From contig NC_133224.1 of assembly GCF_040436345.1 (NCBI RefSeq), positions 14,159,703 through 14,223,702 of the forward strand: DNA of 64,000 nucleotides. The letters run 5' to 3'. Shown in pieces: positions 38,633-52,078 of this stretch; position 1 is the first letter of the stretch, and each line of letters begins with the position of its first letter. A model generated the notes under the pieces. That model made no database searches. It had not been told where the DNA came from and worked only from the letters and a program-made list of their open reading frames with translations. Source of the stretch: Pagrus major (Eukaryota; Chordata; Actinopteri; Spariformes; Sparidae). The translations under genes and the position numbers were made by a program.

Positions 38633-41182
38633 GGAGACAAAGTGGATGAAAGTGGAAGAGAGATGTACTGCTACATACCAGTGCTACACAGAGTTAAAGC
38701 TGCACTAATCATTATTTTTTATATGAACAGTAGATCAAATAACAAGTGTGTAATGTGAAATGGGTGAACTGTACAGTTCTCTCCACTATAGATGTTTTTA
38801 GCTTCTTTTAGCTCCTTGTTTTGGTTCTCCTGCCCAGAAACTGCATTCTTATCAATCTCCTATTAGCCATTGTTTTCTCAGCCAAAACAGCAGACAGATG
38901 GAATTAGAGACTAGCTGGTGAACATAGTGGAGCATTTAACCAAGCCAGACTTGATTCAGACCAAAACAGAGCTAAAGGGGGGTTATGATTGAACTAATAG
39001 AAACTTGACTGAATGCTAATGTTTGTCTCTACAGAAGACGATTAGAGTCACATGTGAAAATTAATTTGAAATCTGAATTTAAAGTCAGAACTGGGATGTT
39101 TTTTTCTCAGAATTTGGACTTTAATTTCCGAATTCAAATCATTTTTCACGCGTGGCTCTAATTGTTTTCTGTAGGTCTCTGTCTGCTTGTATGTGTATAT
39201 GCTAATGCTTGCTAACACATTTCTCTAAAAACAGAATAATGTGACAGTATGCCAATTTTGTATTAACAGCTTGGTCGACTGTACTCAAGTGGTAAAAAAA
39301 ATAAAAATAAATGCAGTGTTAAGAAAGTACTTAAGCATTAGTTACAATGTCCTCATTCTTAGCATATTATGATATATTTTGATGAGTTGATTAAGAGTTT
39401 TAATGCTTTTGTTCAGAGGTGCACAGTCATGCTTTAACATGTGCTTAGAAACATCACAGAGGGTTATTGATACAACTGTATTGAGAAGATAAATAGACTG
39501 AATTTTACCTCTTATGACATCAGTATAATCACTAAATGATGCACATTAATGCTTTTCTGAAATTATTTCTGTTCAGATTGTTGGTTACTTTATGATTATT
39601 ATAACCTAAATAATGCTTTACTGTTGTTCCCTTTGTCACTGCGACTAACACAGACTGATAATAAAAAGATGACAAATGTAAATTTTTGTAATTGTCCTTA
39701 TTTTTTGTGTGTGAAAGAGACAGTAAAACAACACAACCACACATGATTATTTTTCAAATATGTGTGTGTGTGTGTGTGTGTGTGTGAATGATTTGTGAAA
39801 GTACCAATAGTCATCCCACCAATATTGTCACAATATTGATATTGAGGTATTTGGTCAAAAATACTGTGATATTTGATTTAGTCTCCCTGTTCCAGTGTTT
39901 ATGAAGTACGTTAGAAGCGATTTCAAAATATCAAGATAAACATTATGCATCACATGATAACCAAAAAATATTACAATATTATTTTAAAGCCACATTGCCT
40001 TTTTTGTGGCTAATCAATCCCAGTCATGTCTGCACTTGATGTGACAAGTGCAGTATCTAAAAGGGTTAATGATGATTATCGATTGATTGTTTGATTGATT
40101 GATTGATTTTATTGACTGATATGCATTTGTTGTAATTAGGCACAATCAGAGCGTCTATGTTTTCTGTGCACGTAAAACAGACACTCCTTGCGCCATGGCT
40201 TAAACTTTAGTTAATTCATTCTTAACATTGTTTTAACAATTTTGACTGTTTTTCATAATACTTTGTAAATGGTTAATAAATACTGTGTAGTTCATCTTTA
40301 AACATTGATCCGATGGACATTGTAAAGTTACAAATGATGTTTAGAAACCTTTACAATTGCTTAATAAACAGTCACATAAATATTAAGGAACGTTGAGGAA
40401 CTATAAATTCACCATTTATTAATGATGGTTATTATAAAGTGTTATCACATAATAACTACACAGACATAGCCAGGCGAGATAATAAAAATAAAGAAAATCT
40501 TACAATTGATACTTTGTCTGCTGTCATTACCTAAGAAATAAGTGAACTTCAAAATGGTCATTATCTGGAAAAACGTGATAAGATGCTGCTGCCAACAAGA
40601 CCTACAGAAAACATAACGACAAGCAATCCTACAACACATGCATGAAAACCAACATGCACAATACCAGAACTATGGAAGTGGAACACTGAACTGGGATGCA
40701 GCCAGTTAATATCATTAGTTATACCTGTGCTTCTGCCTACCACATGTGTATTTATTATAATTATATTCATTATAATCATATTAAAAAAACAGCTTCAGTT
40801 TACGGATGTGGATTCAATTTGAATGTTTGTTTCAGCTGTTGCTACTGTATAACTGTGACAGAAATGCTTCATGTACAATATAAAACAAACAATCTTTTAT
40901 TAGGCACAAAAACATTAAAAACTGTTTTTCTTCCCAAATATTTAATACATTAAACACATATATTCAAGCAGACATGGTTAAAAATGATACTTCATGATCA
41001 GAATTATAAAAAACGGAACATCCAGGAGAGATGCGTACACAGTCATGTGGGACACATTTTATAAAGTTCCTGTAAAGTCCTGTTCAGTCTGAAAAGGCAG
41101 ATGTCCCAACACATTATCTACAGAGCAGCTGACAATGTTATGAAGAAGAAAACAGAAGTTTGTTTTTGCAGGTCTCACTCCC
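38633..41182. other. MS4A 3' UTR and space between convergent MS4A and slx1b
   Basis: Plus-strand polyadenylation signals lie near 39300 (AATAAA repeated) and 39661. A short (GT)13 tract is at about 39762-39786. On the minus strand a possible slx1b signal (TTTATT on plus) is at about 40897. A repeat copy occupies 40205-40446. No further gene was seen. Confidence 0.5.
40205..40446. repeat. MITE-like repeat shared with 61848-62113
   Basis: Shares GATGTTTAGAAACCTTTACA (variant in the other copy) and CACCATTTATTAATGATGGT followed by TATTATAAAGTG. In the other copy the start is the complement of this end, so the element has inverted termini. Confidence 0.65.
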
Positions 41183-44100
41183 TCATATCTGCAGTTCATC
41201 TGCCCAGTGGCTCTGTGGGAATCCAGAGGAAAAAAAATAGTAAAGCATAAGCTACAGTCATCTTTAATTTATCAATTCTTTGGTTTGATTTCCTAAACGC
41301 CCTTTTTAAATTTCAATGTGTATAAAGTATGAAATATTTAGCACACAGACACAGACAGCTTCAATGTCCAATAACTTACTTGGGATGCAGACGGTGTGTT
41401 CTCCTCCAGGTCTCCGAAGCAGCCATGTTTGTGGCGGACGAGACTCCCCCACAGCACAGAGCGACGACAGGCCGGACATTCACCCTCCACTGGCAGGAGG
41501 TGGGACGGCTCTGACTTCAGGAAATGTTTGGCGAGGCAGATCACATGACTGCTCATTCCGCACGAGACGTGGAAACAGCTCAGCTTTTCCGACCCCTGAG
41601 GAAAAGAAGAGACAAAGGTGTAAGGACTGTCAGTTTACCTTACTGCCCGCAACTAACTAAAACGTTTGTCGTGATTAAGGTTGGATGATACTGAAATTGT
41701 TATAATAAAACTTATTTGATACTTCACAAATAAAAATTCTTTTTCTAGATTACGGAACATATTTTAACTCTTTTATAAACCTTCTATGAAAGCCTGTTTG
41801 GAAGAGATCGATCAAGGTGAAAGATAGAGATTGCAGGACTTCTCATTTGTGACTCAAAAGCAAATAAAATGTATGTAAAATGTTTTTTTTTTTTTTTGTT
41901 TTGTTTTTTTTTACAGTTTTTGTGTATGCATATTAACATGCCATTGTTCACATAGCATCAGCGTTAACAAGCTAAATTAGACAAATTAAGTATCAGCAAA
42001 GATTAGCATGTTATGGTGCAACATTTTGAGTAAATTTTCAGCATGATGGCATCTACTAGTTGTTAAGGTGTTAACAAGACACATGTAGGCATGCTAGCAG
42101 TAGTTAATGTGCTTTGATTTGTGCTCTGAGCAGAAGTCAGTATTTAAGAAACACAGGGGGGCCCTATTTAGACAGTCTATAACACATGGTCTAAAGCACA
42201 ATGCACTAGTGCATTTAGGGCGTGTCCAAGTCCATTTTGCTACTTAAACTGTGGATAATCTGGGCGCAAAGTGCAGCACACAGTGCAAAGAGGTTGTATT
42301 TAGACTCTGAATTAGTCATGGGTGTGTTTTGGGCAGAACATAAATTAAACCAATCCGAGTGTCATCTCCCATTCCCTTTAAAAGCCAGGTGTACCAGGCA
42401 CATATTAAAAAATACACTGATATTAAACTGACGAGGAGGAGCCCTGCTGCATCTCTCTGTCAGTGTGCTGTTAATTTATGTTCTGTGTTCTTCTACACAT
42501 CTAAAGCTTACACACAGTCCAGATTCATACAGTAAAATAGTGAAGCAGCTGTCCTGATAAATCCTGACATCCTGTCTAAACAGATGTATTCCAGAAGATA
42601 AAAGTTTGATTCTGTTTTCTCTGGAGACTTTGCTCTCCAGCTTTTAGTTTTGTTGATAAAATGTGCTACGTTATTTGTTACAGTACATGACTGCGTTCAT
42701 AGAAATGTTTAAAATAACTGAAAGCAGCTTCATAAATCATAAAATCAGAGTGTATGAACGGTGTGAACCCGCCTGTGTAGGCACAGCTTACTGTCTGAAT
42801 AATGCACAATTGTATCAACAACAACAGCAGCAAAACTTGAATCTGACTTATTAACATGTCATATCTAATGTGTTTGCGTGTATAGCTGTTCACAAAAAAA
42901 AACCATAAAAACATCAGTTTATGATTTTAGAAGATTTTTATGATTTTACATGTTGGAACTGCGGCTTAAAGATCAAGAGTCAGGTGCAGTGACTGTGTGC
43001 AGCCTCCTGGAATCTTGCTGTCACAGTGAAAACTAAAATCTGTGCTCACTAACTGGCAACCAGAGCTAAAGCCAGAGATACTGCACAGAAGTAATGTGTG
43101 TATGGATACTCTGTCATTCATCTACAGATAGTTCCAGCAGGTGTTTATGTGCAGGTTAGGAGTATTTCCCAAATGATGAACTTTAACAGTTTATCCAAAT
43201 CTTTCAAAGAAAATCCTGATTGAAGATTAAAGAGATTGTACCTTGACCAGCCCTTTACAGAGAAAACACCTGGATTTCTCCTCCTCCTCTCCTGCAGACT
43301 GCAGTGGCAGCTTCTTCTTGGCTCTCACACTTCCAAAAGCAATGGGGATGTGCAGCGGAGGCTGCAGACTGGGCTCAAAGTCCATCCTGTACTCCTGTTT
43401 GAGCCAGCGGGCCGTCAGCGGCAGCCTGGTCCACGGTGCCACCCGCAGCATGTTGGAGACGACACGCCAGTGGAACTGCAGGCTCGACTCTTTCCGGGAG
43501 CGCCGAGTGATGTGGGAGAGACGCCTGGAGGAGTGAGGGTGCTGCCACGCCCACTCAAACTGACAAATACAATGAGGATAGAGGGAATTATTTTTTAGTT
43601 CAGCGCATACTAGAAACATCAGGTACTAATGACTGACGAGCCTTTTCGTACAACCCAGAGTCCAAAGAAGTTGGGATGCTACGTAAAACATAAAACAGAA
43701 TGTGATAACTTGGTAAAGGGCCACTCCATGCATCTTCGTATGTGTTTCTGAGCCTCACCAACTGCATATTTTTCAGTGGATTGGGTTGAAATTTGTCCTG
43801 AAAATCCAAGTAACCCTGAGGATACTTGGCAACATGTATTCATTCAAATAGTTGTTGCTGAATGTTTAAAATAATCAATATCAATAAAACATTTTTTACC
43901 AAACAAAAAAAATGTTTTAATTTTCTTAAATTCATATCTCCACTATCACTTTATTGCAACCAAACTGTGGTTCTGTGTAGTATAAAAGTAGTTCTATCAA
44001 ATCTAGAAGTTATTTGGTCATGCATGAAAAATTGAGTGCTACATGTCTGGCTAAATATAGCTTTAGAGCTGAAAAATTTTAAGTGTAAATTTTCCCAAGG

Positions 44101-45500
44101 AGGATTATCTTAATTAGACGTTATACTACTCCTTCTTATTGCAACATGGGCTTGGGAACACATTGTAAGACCATTGTCAGTAGACCCAGTTTGTTTGAAA
44201 ATGATTGCACTGTGTTTTTAGTTATGTTTTACACAGTATCCCAACTTTTAGGGAATCGTGGTTGCACCTGTAACTGGCTTAGACCAATGTAAGTGTAAAT
44301 ATTGGTATAAATTGACTTCTATTGTATATGGCAAATGAGCAGAGTAAGAAAAAAGACACCAACTGATCTGAACCTGAATTTACTAAAGACAGAAAACATA
44401 GTACTACTAAATCTGCTTGGGATGAAACATTTTTAAAAGGCACACAGATATTTAGCAGCCTGACATCTTAAGGTGAGTTGATCTAAAGTCTGGAGAGCAA
44501 CAAGAAACTGTATATAGCCACTGTTTATAATGCAGACTGCAGAATAACTGATCTATAAATGGGTTTAATTTGTTTATTCTGGAGGTAAAACTTATCATTT
44601 TCTTTAGAATCTGATTAAGATTCTAAAAAAGATATGATCTGGTCTTTGCATTAGTAACAATAAACCTGCTTCGTGTAGATGCTGCGGATGGTTTTTGAGT
44701 TTCCATGCAAGACAGTGTGCAGTGACATTGAGTGTTTGATGGTGATTTATTTCTGTTTTAGAACGTAACAACAATGAACCAGCTAATAAAGTTTAGTTTA
44801 TCACATTCACTTCGTCCTGTCAAAACTGTCCGATATTGATTCAAAAAGCACCTGTGGTGTTTCATAGACGTGTGAATGATGCTGCACATATCACATGCAT
44901 ATCTTGTGGCAGCTGGAAGGTCTGTGTTTGACCACTGAGCCCTAGTTCCTAGGCCATCTACACCCAGAGCAGGGACTTTTTGGGATTAGAACATTGTCTG
45001 AGGAGCTTGGTTCCTCTGGTCCTATAGGTCAGGTTCCTGATCTGTCCCCTACACAAATGTCAAGTAAATAACTGATGACTCATCAGGATTTGGATGGAAT
45101 ACAGTCACATTTAACATAATGCACTTGGTTACAAAATATTGTCCAGTCTCTCCTAAAAACCGTAGACTTACTTACCCTCAGGGCAGCAATATCAGAGGGA
45201 AAGCCATGTATAATAAGGACCATTTCCCTGAAGAAAACATACAACATAATCAGAATATCACAAGTTATACACACATTATGGGGTTACATACGATGTCCAT
45301 CATGTAGTACAGTGCAGCAGGTCATACCATGGTCCTCTTCCACTGGTCCTCTTGGCTCCCCCCCTGTGCCGTCCAGCGTTGTGCTGTCCGATCCTGCGCT
45401 CAGGGTTCACAGTAAAGCCGATGTAAATCCGGCCTTTAAATTTAGGATTGGTGCAGTACAGCATGTACACACCAAAGAACCTTTCTACCTCGACTACCAT
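41183..45500 (-). CDS. slx1b: SLX1 structure-specific endonuclease subunit
   Basis: Five exons (45500-45328, 45227-45176, 43559-43242, 41595-41380, 41212-41183) encode 262 aa, near the mammalian length. The GIY-YIG nuclease domain is intact: FFGVYMLYC (Y12), GRIYIGFT (Y26), PERRIGQHN (R36) and the catalytic glutamate in FEWAWQHPH (E77). A C-terminal zinc-binding RING-like domain follows, with [23 protein letters not shown] and [11 protein letters not shown] supplying Cys/His ligands. The tail HWADELQI matches the HWTDLL end of mammalian SLX1. SLX1 works with SLX4 to cut Holliday junctions and other branched DNA in the nucleus. The gene is head-to-head with bola2, the same neighbour as in mammals. 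The start ATG at 45500 is the first in frame and gives [12 protein letters not shown]. Confidence 0.96.
42158..42450. repeat. Common teleost interspersed repeat
   Basis: GGCCCTATTTAGACAGTCTA, TTTAGGGCGTGTCC, GTCATGGGTGTGTTTTGGGC and CATCTCCCATTCCCTTTAAA occur in the order I recall for a widespread fish repeat. It lies in an slx1b intron. The frame that crosses it is not a gene. Confidence 0.6.
43651..44264. mobile_element. Non-autonomous element with TTGGGAT-type inverted ends
   Basis: The left end CAACCCAGAGTCCAAAGAAG, then TTGGGATGCTACGTAAAAC, pairs with the right end GTTTTACACAGTATCCCAAC...GGTTG. A TA precedes the left end, as for Tc1/mariner-type targets. The interior is AT-rich, without transposase. 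It is 614 bp long and lies in an slx1b intron. Confidence 0.75.
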
Positions 45501-46392
45501 TGTAGAGGAAAATATGCAGTGTTGTAATTAAGCTCCTTAATAAACGGCCGACTGAACATTGGATAGAACATCAATGGAATTAGCTAACTAACGTTAGCTG
45601 ACTAGCGTACAGTCACAAAAAATAGGAAATGTAAAATTACTAGAAGATATCAGTACATTAAACAGTCGTAATTCTGCCATGCTTACGGCAATATTACTTG
45701 TAATATTTGGTCGTAGACAGATACTTCATACATTTCAAACACAGTCAGCCATAGCTGACTCTCAACAAATATTTACATTATGTACGGTGTCTGTCTTAGC
45801 AGCCCACTACTCTGCCTGATGAAATGTGTTTCAAAATGACTCAATGTGTCTCACTGCGACTCTAAAAAAAATATTTCTTCATAACTAACACGCAATGGAT
45901 ACTTCTACACCTTAAACTGTGGGAATTCTGAACACATATTTTTGTTTACATGAATTACTATTAATATTTAGTTCGTCTTTCTGTAAGGACCCCTAATATT
46001 ATGATTCGCTACTTTAAAAAATTATGTCCCGCCTATTCTTACGTATACCGCATGTTATTGGATAATAATTATCTTCGCTGCAATGCAATTGGACATTTCT
46101 GTCAGTTATGAGAGGGACGACCACCCCTTCAGGCACGGTGACTAAAATAAGCGAGAACAGCGTACAATATACACCTTTGGTAATGATAAATTCTAAATTA
46201 AAGCCTCAGTCCATATCTGTGCTGTAACAGTATTTTTGAGAGTTAGAATTTTAAAACTTGAGGAATACTGTAGTACTTCCGGTGTAAGCGTGTCTATCTA
46301 TCTGACTATACTATAGGTATTCTTAAAAATTAGCCGGTGTCTGACTGTAACATCTGATTTCCTAACGTCGCAGTGTTTTTGTTCATGCAGAC
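45501..46392. promoter_or_regulatory. Shared upstream region of slx1b and bola2
   Basis: The two ATGs point away from each other across 892 bp with no other gene between, so this should hold both promoters. No TATA box stands out near either ATG. A GTACTTCCGGTG segment (about 46273) matches an ETS site (ACTTCCGG), which is common in housekeeping divergent promoters. Confidence 0.6.
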
Positions 46393-48352
46393 ATGGCCAT
46401 AACAGCTGATCACATCCGGGATAAACTCATTAAGGAGCTCGGGGCAGTGCACGTGGTAGGTTGCTGGCTATTATTTGTTTTTACATGTTCTCTTAGCTTA
46501 GCTTAATGTAGCCTTACAGCCCGAGCACACTGTAGTCAGCAGAAATACACAAACTCCATTCAAACATTTGCCGAGCGTTAGCATCACGTTTCTTCTCTTT
46601 ATGTACATACATGGTAGAACATAACATAACTAAACTAAAAGTTTAGATATGATTCATATTTATAGCAATATGTGCGTCATGGCTACAGTTTTCCTCTCGC
46701 TGCTGCCCTCCGCAGTGCAGGTGTGTTAGATACTGGAATTTTCATATAGCTGTAATTCCTATTTAGAGTAGGTGAATAACTTAAGGACTGAAGTGTATAG
46801 TACAGTATAATATAGTAATATTGTGGCCAACAAATAGAAACCCACTAAATTGAATGTTTTTTGAGTGGAGTTTGGTTCAGCTACACAATCCATGGTGCTA
46901 AGCAGGCCCCTGGCCAATTAAACAAGGTAGAGTGTCAGCAGTCCCTGCTCTTGTTGCTTTAGAGGTGTCACTCAGAGTACAACCAGTCAATTTAAGCATG
47001 TCTGCAGCATGACAGTGAGCTAACGGTTGGCTGTAACTTCTACCTGTCTCAGGATGTGGAGGATACATCGCCAAACAGATGTGCTGCCAGCTACAAAGTC
47101 CTGGTGGTGTCATCCCAGTTTGAGGGCAAACAACTGTTACAGAGACACAGGTATTACACACTGTAGTAACTATCACATAGGGCATGTTTGCTGTGTAGCA
47201 TGTACTCAAATATTTGGTATCAGGATAGTTTAAAAGACATTATAAGTCAGGCCAGTCGATGTAGATTTATTTATGCTTTTATTGTCATATTAGGTAGTTA
47301 CAGCTATGCTACTTGACATCACACAGTATCTGTTTGGATAGATGAACTAGTCTGTTACAGCTGGTTATGTCTAACTGAGCACCATTTAACAAAATCAGTG
47401 CAAATATAATAATATATAGATAATAATATAATATATTAAATTATATCACTTTAAGCAGCTTTAATAGTAGAACTAGATACCAAATGTAAAGATGGTGCCC
47501 ATTCAGTCCAATGAGCATCACTCCCCTGGCGCATACTACAAACAAAGTTTTCTAGCGTGTGTGTTTACTTCATGGTAATACAGCCCACTGAATACATGCA
47601 GTAGTGTTTCTCCCACTGGCTTCGTCTGAGATTTCACGCACGGCCCATGGACTTTACACTGTGATGAGGTCACAGACTTTTAAATCCCTTTTCTTGGCTG
47701 AGGAAATCATATCATAAACATAAAAAAAATCAATAAAACACAGAAAATGTGGCTCCAAAGAGACCTGAATTTAAGAGTGTTTAACCAGGGCTGACAGTGT
47801 ATCAAGGCCAACATACTTTGCTTTCTTTAAATGTTTAGGACCCTGATTGTGGGTTTATTGGTTCAATGCTAAATAAACTTGTATTGGAAAAATAAAATAT
47901 GCCAAAATATGTCTGTCTAATTTAAAACAAAAAACCTATGTTTAATTTCAAAATTCAAAGCCAGCAGTACATCCAAACCATTCAGCACTCTACCACCACA
48001 ATGTCTTAAAGACTCTTATCATATTTGTAAATTGAATAATTTCTGATTGGCCCACAGGCCGAGGTAACCTTTTGTTGTATTTTAGATATTTTTCTTATAT
48101 TGACTTATATTTATTTATGCTAAAGTTTAATTCAAAAATTAAAAGTAAAGATGCACATTACCAACACAAGAATAACATGTGTGCCCAGATGTAAAACCTT
48201 CCTGACTTCTGTAAATGCATACATTCCACAGCTGTGTGTTGTGCTTTCACAGGATGGTGAATACGTGTCTAGCCGAGGAGCTGAAAGAGATCCACGCCTT
48301 TGAACAGAAGACCCTCACACCAGAACAGTGGGAGAAACAGAAATCACAATGA
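46393..48352 (+). CDS. bola2: BolA-like protein 2
   Basis: Three exons (46393-46455, 47053-47150, 48253-48352) encode 86 aa, the same length as human BOLA2. The BolA fold is visible throughout: RDKLIKELGAVHV, SYKVLVVSSQFEGKQLLQRHR, NTCLAEELKEIHAFEQKTLT. The Fe-S ligands used with monothiol glutaredoxin 3 are C31 (in NRCAAS) and H68 (in IHAFEQ), at the same positions as in human. BOLA2 and GLRX3 pass 2Fe-2S clusters to cytosolic targets such as anamorsin. The start at 46393 is supported by homology of MAITADHIRDKL to the mammalian N-terminus. Polyadenylation signals AATAAA follow at about 48430 and 48488. It is divergent from slx1b. Confidence 0.97.
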
Positions 48353-49452
48353 CACACACATCACACTCCCTTTAGTTTAACATTTCCACTTTGAAACAGG
48401 CCTCATACTTCTCTGATATGTTGAAAGAATAAATGAGTAAATCAGCAAAATTGTTACAAATGAATGTTGCAGAATGTTCTGATGCCAATAAAACACATGG
48501 ATGCAGTAATATGTTGTTGTTTGTTTGAGAACTGAAGACAGGGAAATTTACAGAAATGAATCACTTCTCTGAGGAAGTTGGTGAATAATGCAGTGATTTC
48601 CCCAGGTCTGTGGAAGACTAAGGTGGATATGAAAAAAACATGGATTTTCACATCATTTTGGACCATTAGTATATCTGTATACATTAAGTTGAACAACTAG
48701 AGCAGGTAATAAATAAACACCACAAAAAACAACCGCTGGATCTGGAAAAAGTAATTCAGCTCGTTTAGGTGCTCTCCACATTGATTTTACCTTCATGCAG
48801 CTTAGGTGGCACCTGAAACAGCCTGGGTGCTGCACCCTAAGCCTTAAAATGGAAGACAAAACCCTGTTTTGGATACATATTTTATAACTTTGCCACTGAA
48901 CAGAATGACAATTTGATAAAGACACCAAATCCTCTTGATGGGCTGGGGGTGTCGGACTTCATGAGCCAGCAGATGAGCTGGGGATATGACTGCTTATGAT
49001 ACACATTTAGACAAAAGAATTGCAAGAACATTTATTTATTGTAACATAAGTAATAGCTCTATTATTGGTAGCATTATTTAAACCAGCGGTGGCTCTACTG
49101 GACTGTTAGTATTCTTCTATACCGAGATCTTTAATGGCAATCAGGTTTTGATGCACCCATACGCTTTAGTTTAGGTGTTTTTTACTCTCATCCTGAATAA
49201 ATAATAAAATGTATTCCTATTTGAGTTTCAAAGTTCATTCTTGAACAGCAGTTAAAGATCTCTCCACAGGGTGAAATATAGATACAGTATGTATGAATTC
49301 TGCGTGAAAATGTCTAAAAATGGCTAGACCTTTGTTATATATATTTTGTTGAGTTGTGTACTCAAGTCAAGATAACAGCGCATTTTATTGGGATGCCTGT
49401 CGCTATAACTTCTGAGATAGAGGAGCCAGCAAATGAGACTGAATTTTAAATA
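48353..49452. other. bola2 3' UTR and AT-rich intergenic DNA
   Basis: Holds the bola2 polyadenylation signals near 48430 and 48488. The rest is AT-rich and shows no gene. Short minus-strand frames near 48454-48928 look random. Confidence 0.5.
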
Positions 49453-50066
49453 TACTTTAAAAACATTACCTTATCCATGAACATTTGTGTCTGAGTCATG
49501 TCAGCAGTGGTGGCTGTTTAATGGTGTGTGCACCACCAGCAAGTTTGACAGTGGTTATTTGTTTTGATTCATGTTACTCATGAACGGTATTTGCCCAAAA
49601 CAGCCAGAATACTATTTATTAGCTGTAATCTAGCGCACAATGGACTCACCAAGGATGTCTGTGTCTGTGTGTCTGAATTCAGGTGAGACTCTGGTTCTCT
49701 CTTCTTTCCCCCTCTCCTCTCTGTAACGTTACGTTCATGAAGTAAAGTAAATTTCCCCTCCAGCTCCAGTCAGCAGTCAACATTACAGAACATAAACACC
49801 CGACAATGGAGGTCACCTCCACTGATCACTGCTGCAGTCAGGTTGATAACCCGAGTGAAGATAAATCCACTTTGTAATCCTAAAAGTTAAAAAAGTAATC
49901 TCTGAGCTCTCCTCCCATCGGTAAACAGCTCAGAGCAGAATCTGATGTAACTCCGGGTGTTTATTACTCCAAAAGGTCTGGATCTGCACTAACTCTCTCC
50001 TCCAGAGCTGGCCAGCTCTGAGCGGCCTATGGGCTAAAATTACATATTGTGCGTTTAACTATAAAA
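49453..50066. repeat. Dispersed ~610-bp repeat, copy 2
   Basis: Same family as 7764-8405, with shared segments through GTCAACATTACAGAACATAA and ATCACTGCTGCAGTCAGGTT. Both copies start at ACTTTAAAA-like and end at CATATTGTGC-like sequence. Confidence 0.8.
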
Positions 50067-50870
50067 CGGACATTGTGAGAGATTCCTTGATTCCACTGCT
50101 GTTTCAAAAATAAACTTCTAACTTCAGCTATTAAGACAACATAGATGTGCCCAGACTCACAAATCACAATTTGCTTCAATGGACTTTGCAATCTGCACAA
50201 CATGCAACACCTTTTGTCCAGACCAGACCCTCAATTCGGATAAGGAGAACTCTCCCAAAAACCTCCCGAACAGCTGCTAAATGCATCATTAGGTGAAGGC
50301 TGTTTTGTGAATTATATTTTTTATAGTTAAATGACAAATAAAGTGAACCTGCCACCTCTATAGATTACTATCAGGGCTTAGTCCAATGGAAGAGCAATAA
50401 CAGGTCCATGTGTGGGTTTATATGAGATTAACAGCCTCTAACAACAGATGAGTGGGTCTGTAATCAAGCAAGCAACATGTAAAGAGTGGGCATTGAATAT
50501 AAATCAGACTCAGTTTATAATAGAAAGCTCTGAGTTTATTCACTAGTGCAGCACATGCATATTGCGTGTGTGTTGAAGTGTAGTGAAGCCTCACACACAG
50601 CACAGAAGTGTCCATGAGGTGTTATTAAGAGCAGACAGACCCCCTGCCTGTGTGGATTTCAGGGCGACACATTACAGCTGTGTGCTTTGATCAGTCAATC
50701 TGTGCCTTTTCATAGGGCTCTGCTGATTTCACAAACACACACCAGCCACCTGAACCTACGTCTACACTGCAGACTCACTTGAACTGCTGCTGAATACAAC
50801 CTGCATCCACTAATGTTTCTAGGTCATTTTTGTTGAGATCTCTGCATAAAGCCAAACACCTATGCAAATC
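50067..50870. other. Intergenic, no feature recognised
   Basis: AT-rich DNA with a few short chance frames. No transposon ends, gene or RNA gene was recognised. Confidence 0.5.
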
Positions 50871-51150
50871 TTAAAGAGGCACTACAAAGTTTTGTAGAAG
50901 AAATCCAACTGAGAATTTGAATATTTACAATATTAATGAGGTAATAATACAAACTTTTTTCCATAAGTGAATAAACAAGCTGTTCTCAGAGGAAAATAAG
51001 ATCCAGAACACTGTTTGAAGCTAGAAAAGGTGGCAGGGTCCGCCACATATAAACAAAGTAAAACAGTATAAATTGTGTTGTCCTTTAAGGTCAGGTTCAT
51101 CTTTCTCTGCTCATTAACATTTCTTCAACAAAACTAGAGTGCTCATTTAA
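50871..51150. repeat. TTAA-flanked MITE, copy
   Basis: Begins TTAAAGAGGCACTACAAAG and ends AGAGTGCTCATTTAA. It carries the family core GGCAGGGTCCGCCACATATA. Ends and core agree with the copies at 53868 and 57675. Confidence 0.88.
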
Positions 51151-52047
51151 GTATTGTAAGTTATTGAAATGTATATAACTTTTTAATCAATTTAATTTCT
51201 CCATCTTTTATCATATTTATTACATTTTAAATAGTTTGTAATGTCATATTATAATTGTGGATAAGGGAGAAGGCAAAATCTTACACTGTCTCTTCTCTGG
51301 GGATCAATAACGTACAGAAGAAAAGTGGAATAATTATCAATAATATCACAATCACATTAGCATTGATAGATAATAAATAAATAATCACATTCGACCATTT
51401 TTAGTGGGAGTAAAATAATCTATACACTTAGATAATATCAGTTGGTTTCTATAATCACTAAAGAGATCAGTCAAGACGTATTGATTATGGTTATTATGCG
51501 TCTGGGTACAGCTATCTTTATGAGAAACAAACTGAGTTTCAGACGCTGGGAATGAAGTAGTCTTGTAAAATCTTGTATATAGTTAATGGGGAGAGAAAAA
51601 TACATTTTGGATCCAGTTGGAATTGTTGTATGAATTACACATATGATGTTTGTCAATTTAAAAGATCATTTTTCAATGATCAATTCATTAAATAGTTGAT
51701 TAGTTTTATGACAACCTGCAACTTTCTTCCATTGAAAATGATCTCATGAATGGAACGGGATCAAAAAATGGTTTGTCTGTGTCATTCACTGACTGCAGTC
51801 TGTATTTCTGACTTCTAATCTAAAAGCGTCCCAGTGCATGGAACCCATGGTTCCATTGCACTTGATGGTGCCAGGTCCCATGGTAGTCCACCAGAAGGAG
51901 AGGGACTTTGGGTCTCTATGAGGACATTTTGGCTCATCCTAACTTTGGGACAGACCTTCAACGGGCTGAAGGGTTGAGGTCATACATTTATTTGTGACAA
52001 GTACAGAAGCACAAAAGGTTTTATTACTTATTGGGGACTTGTGTATA

Positions 52048-52078
<31 letters not shown>
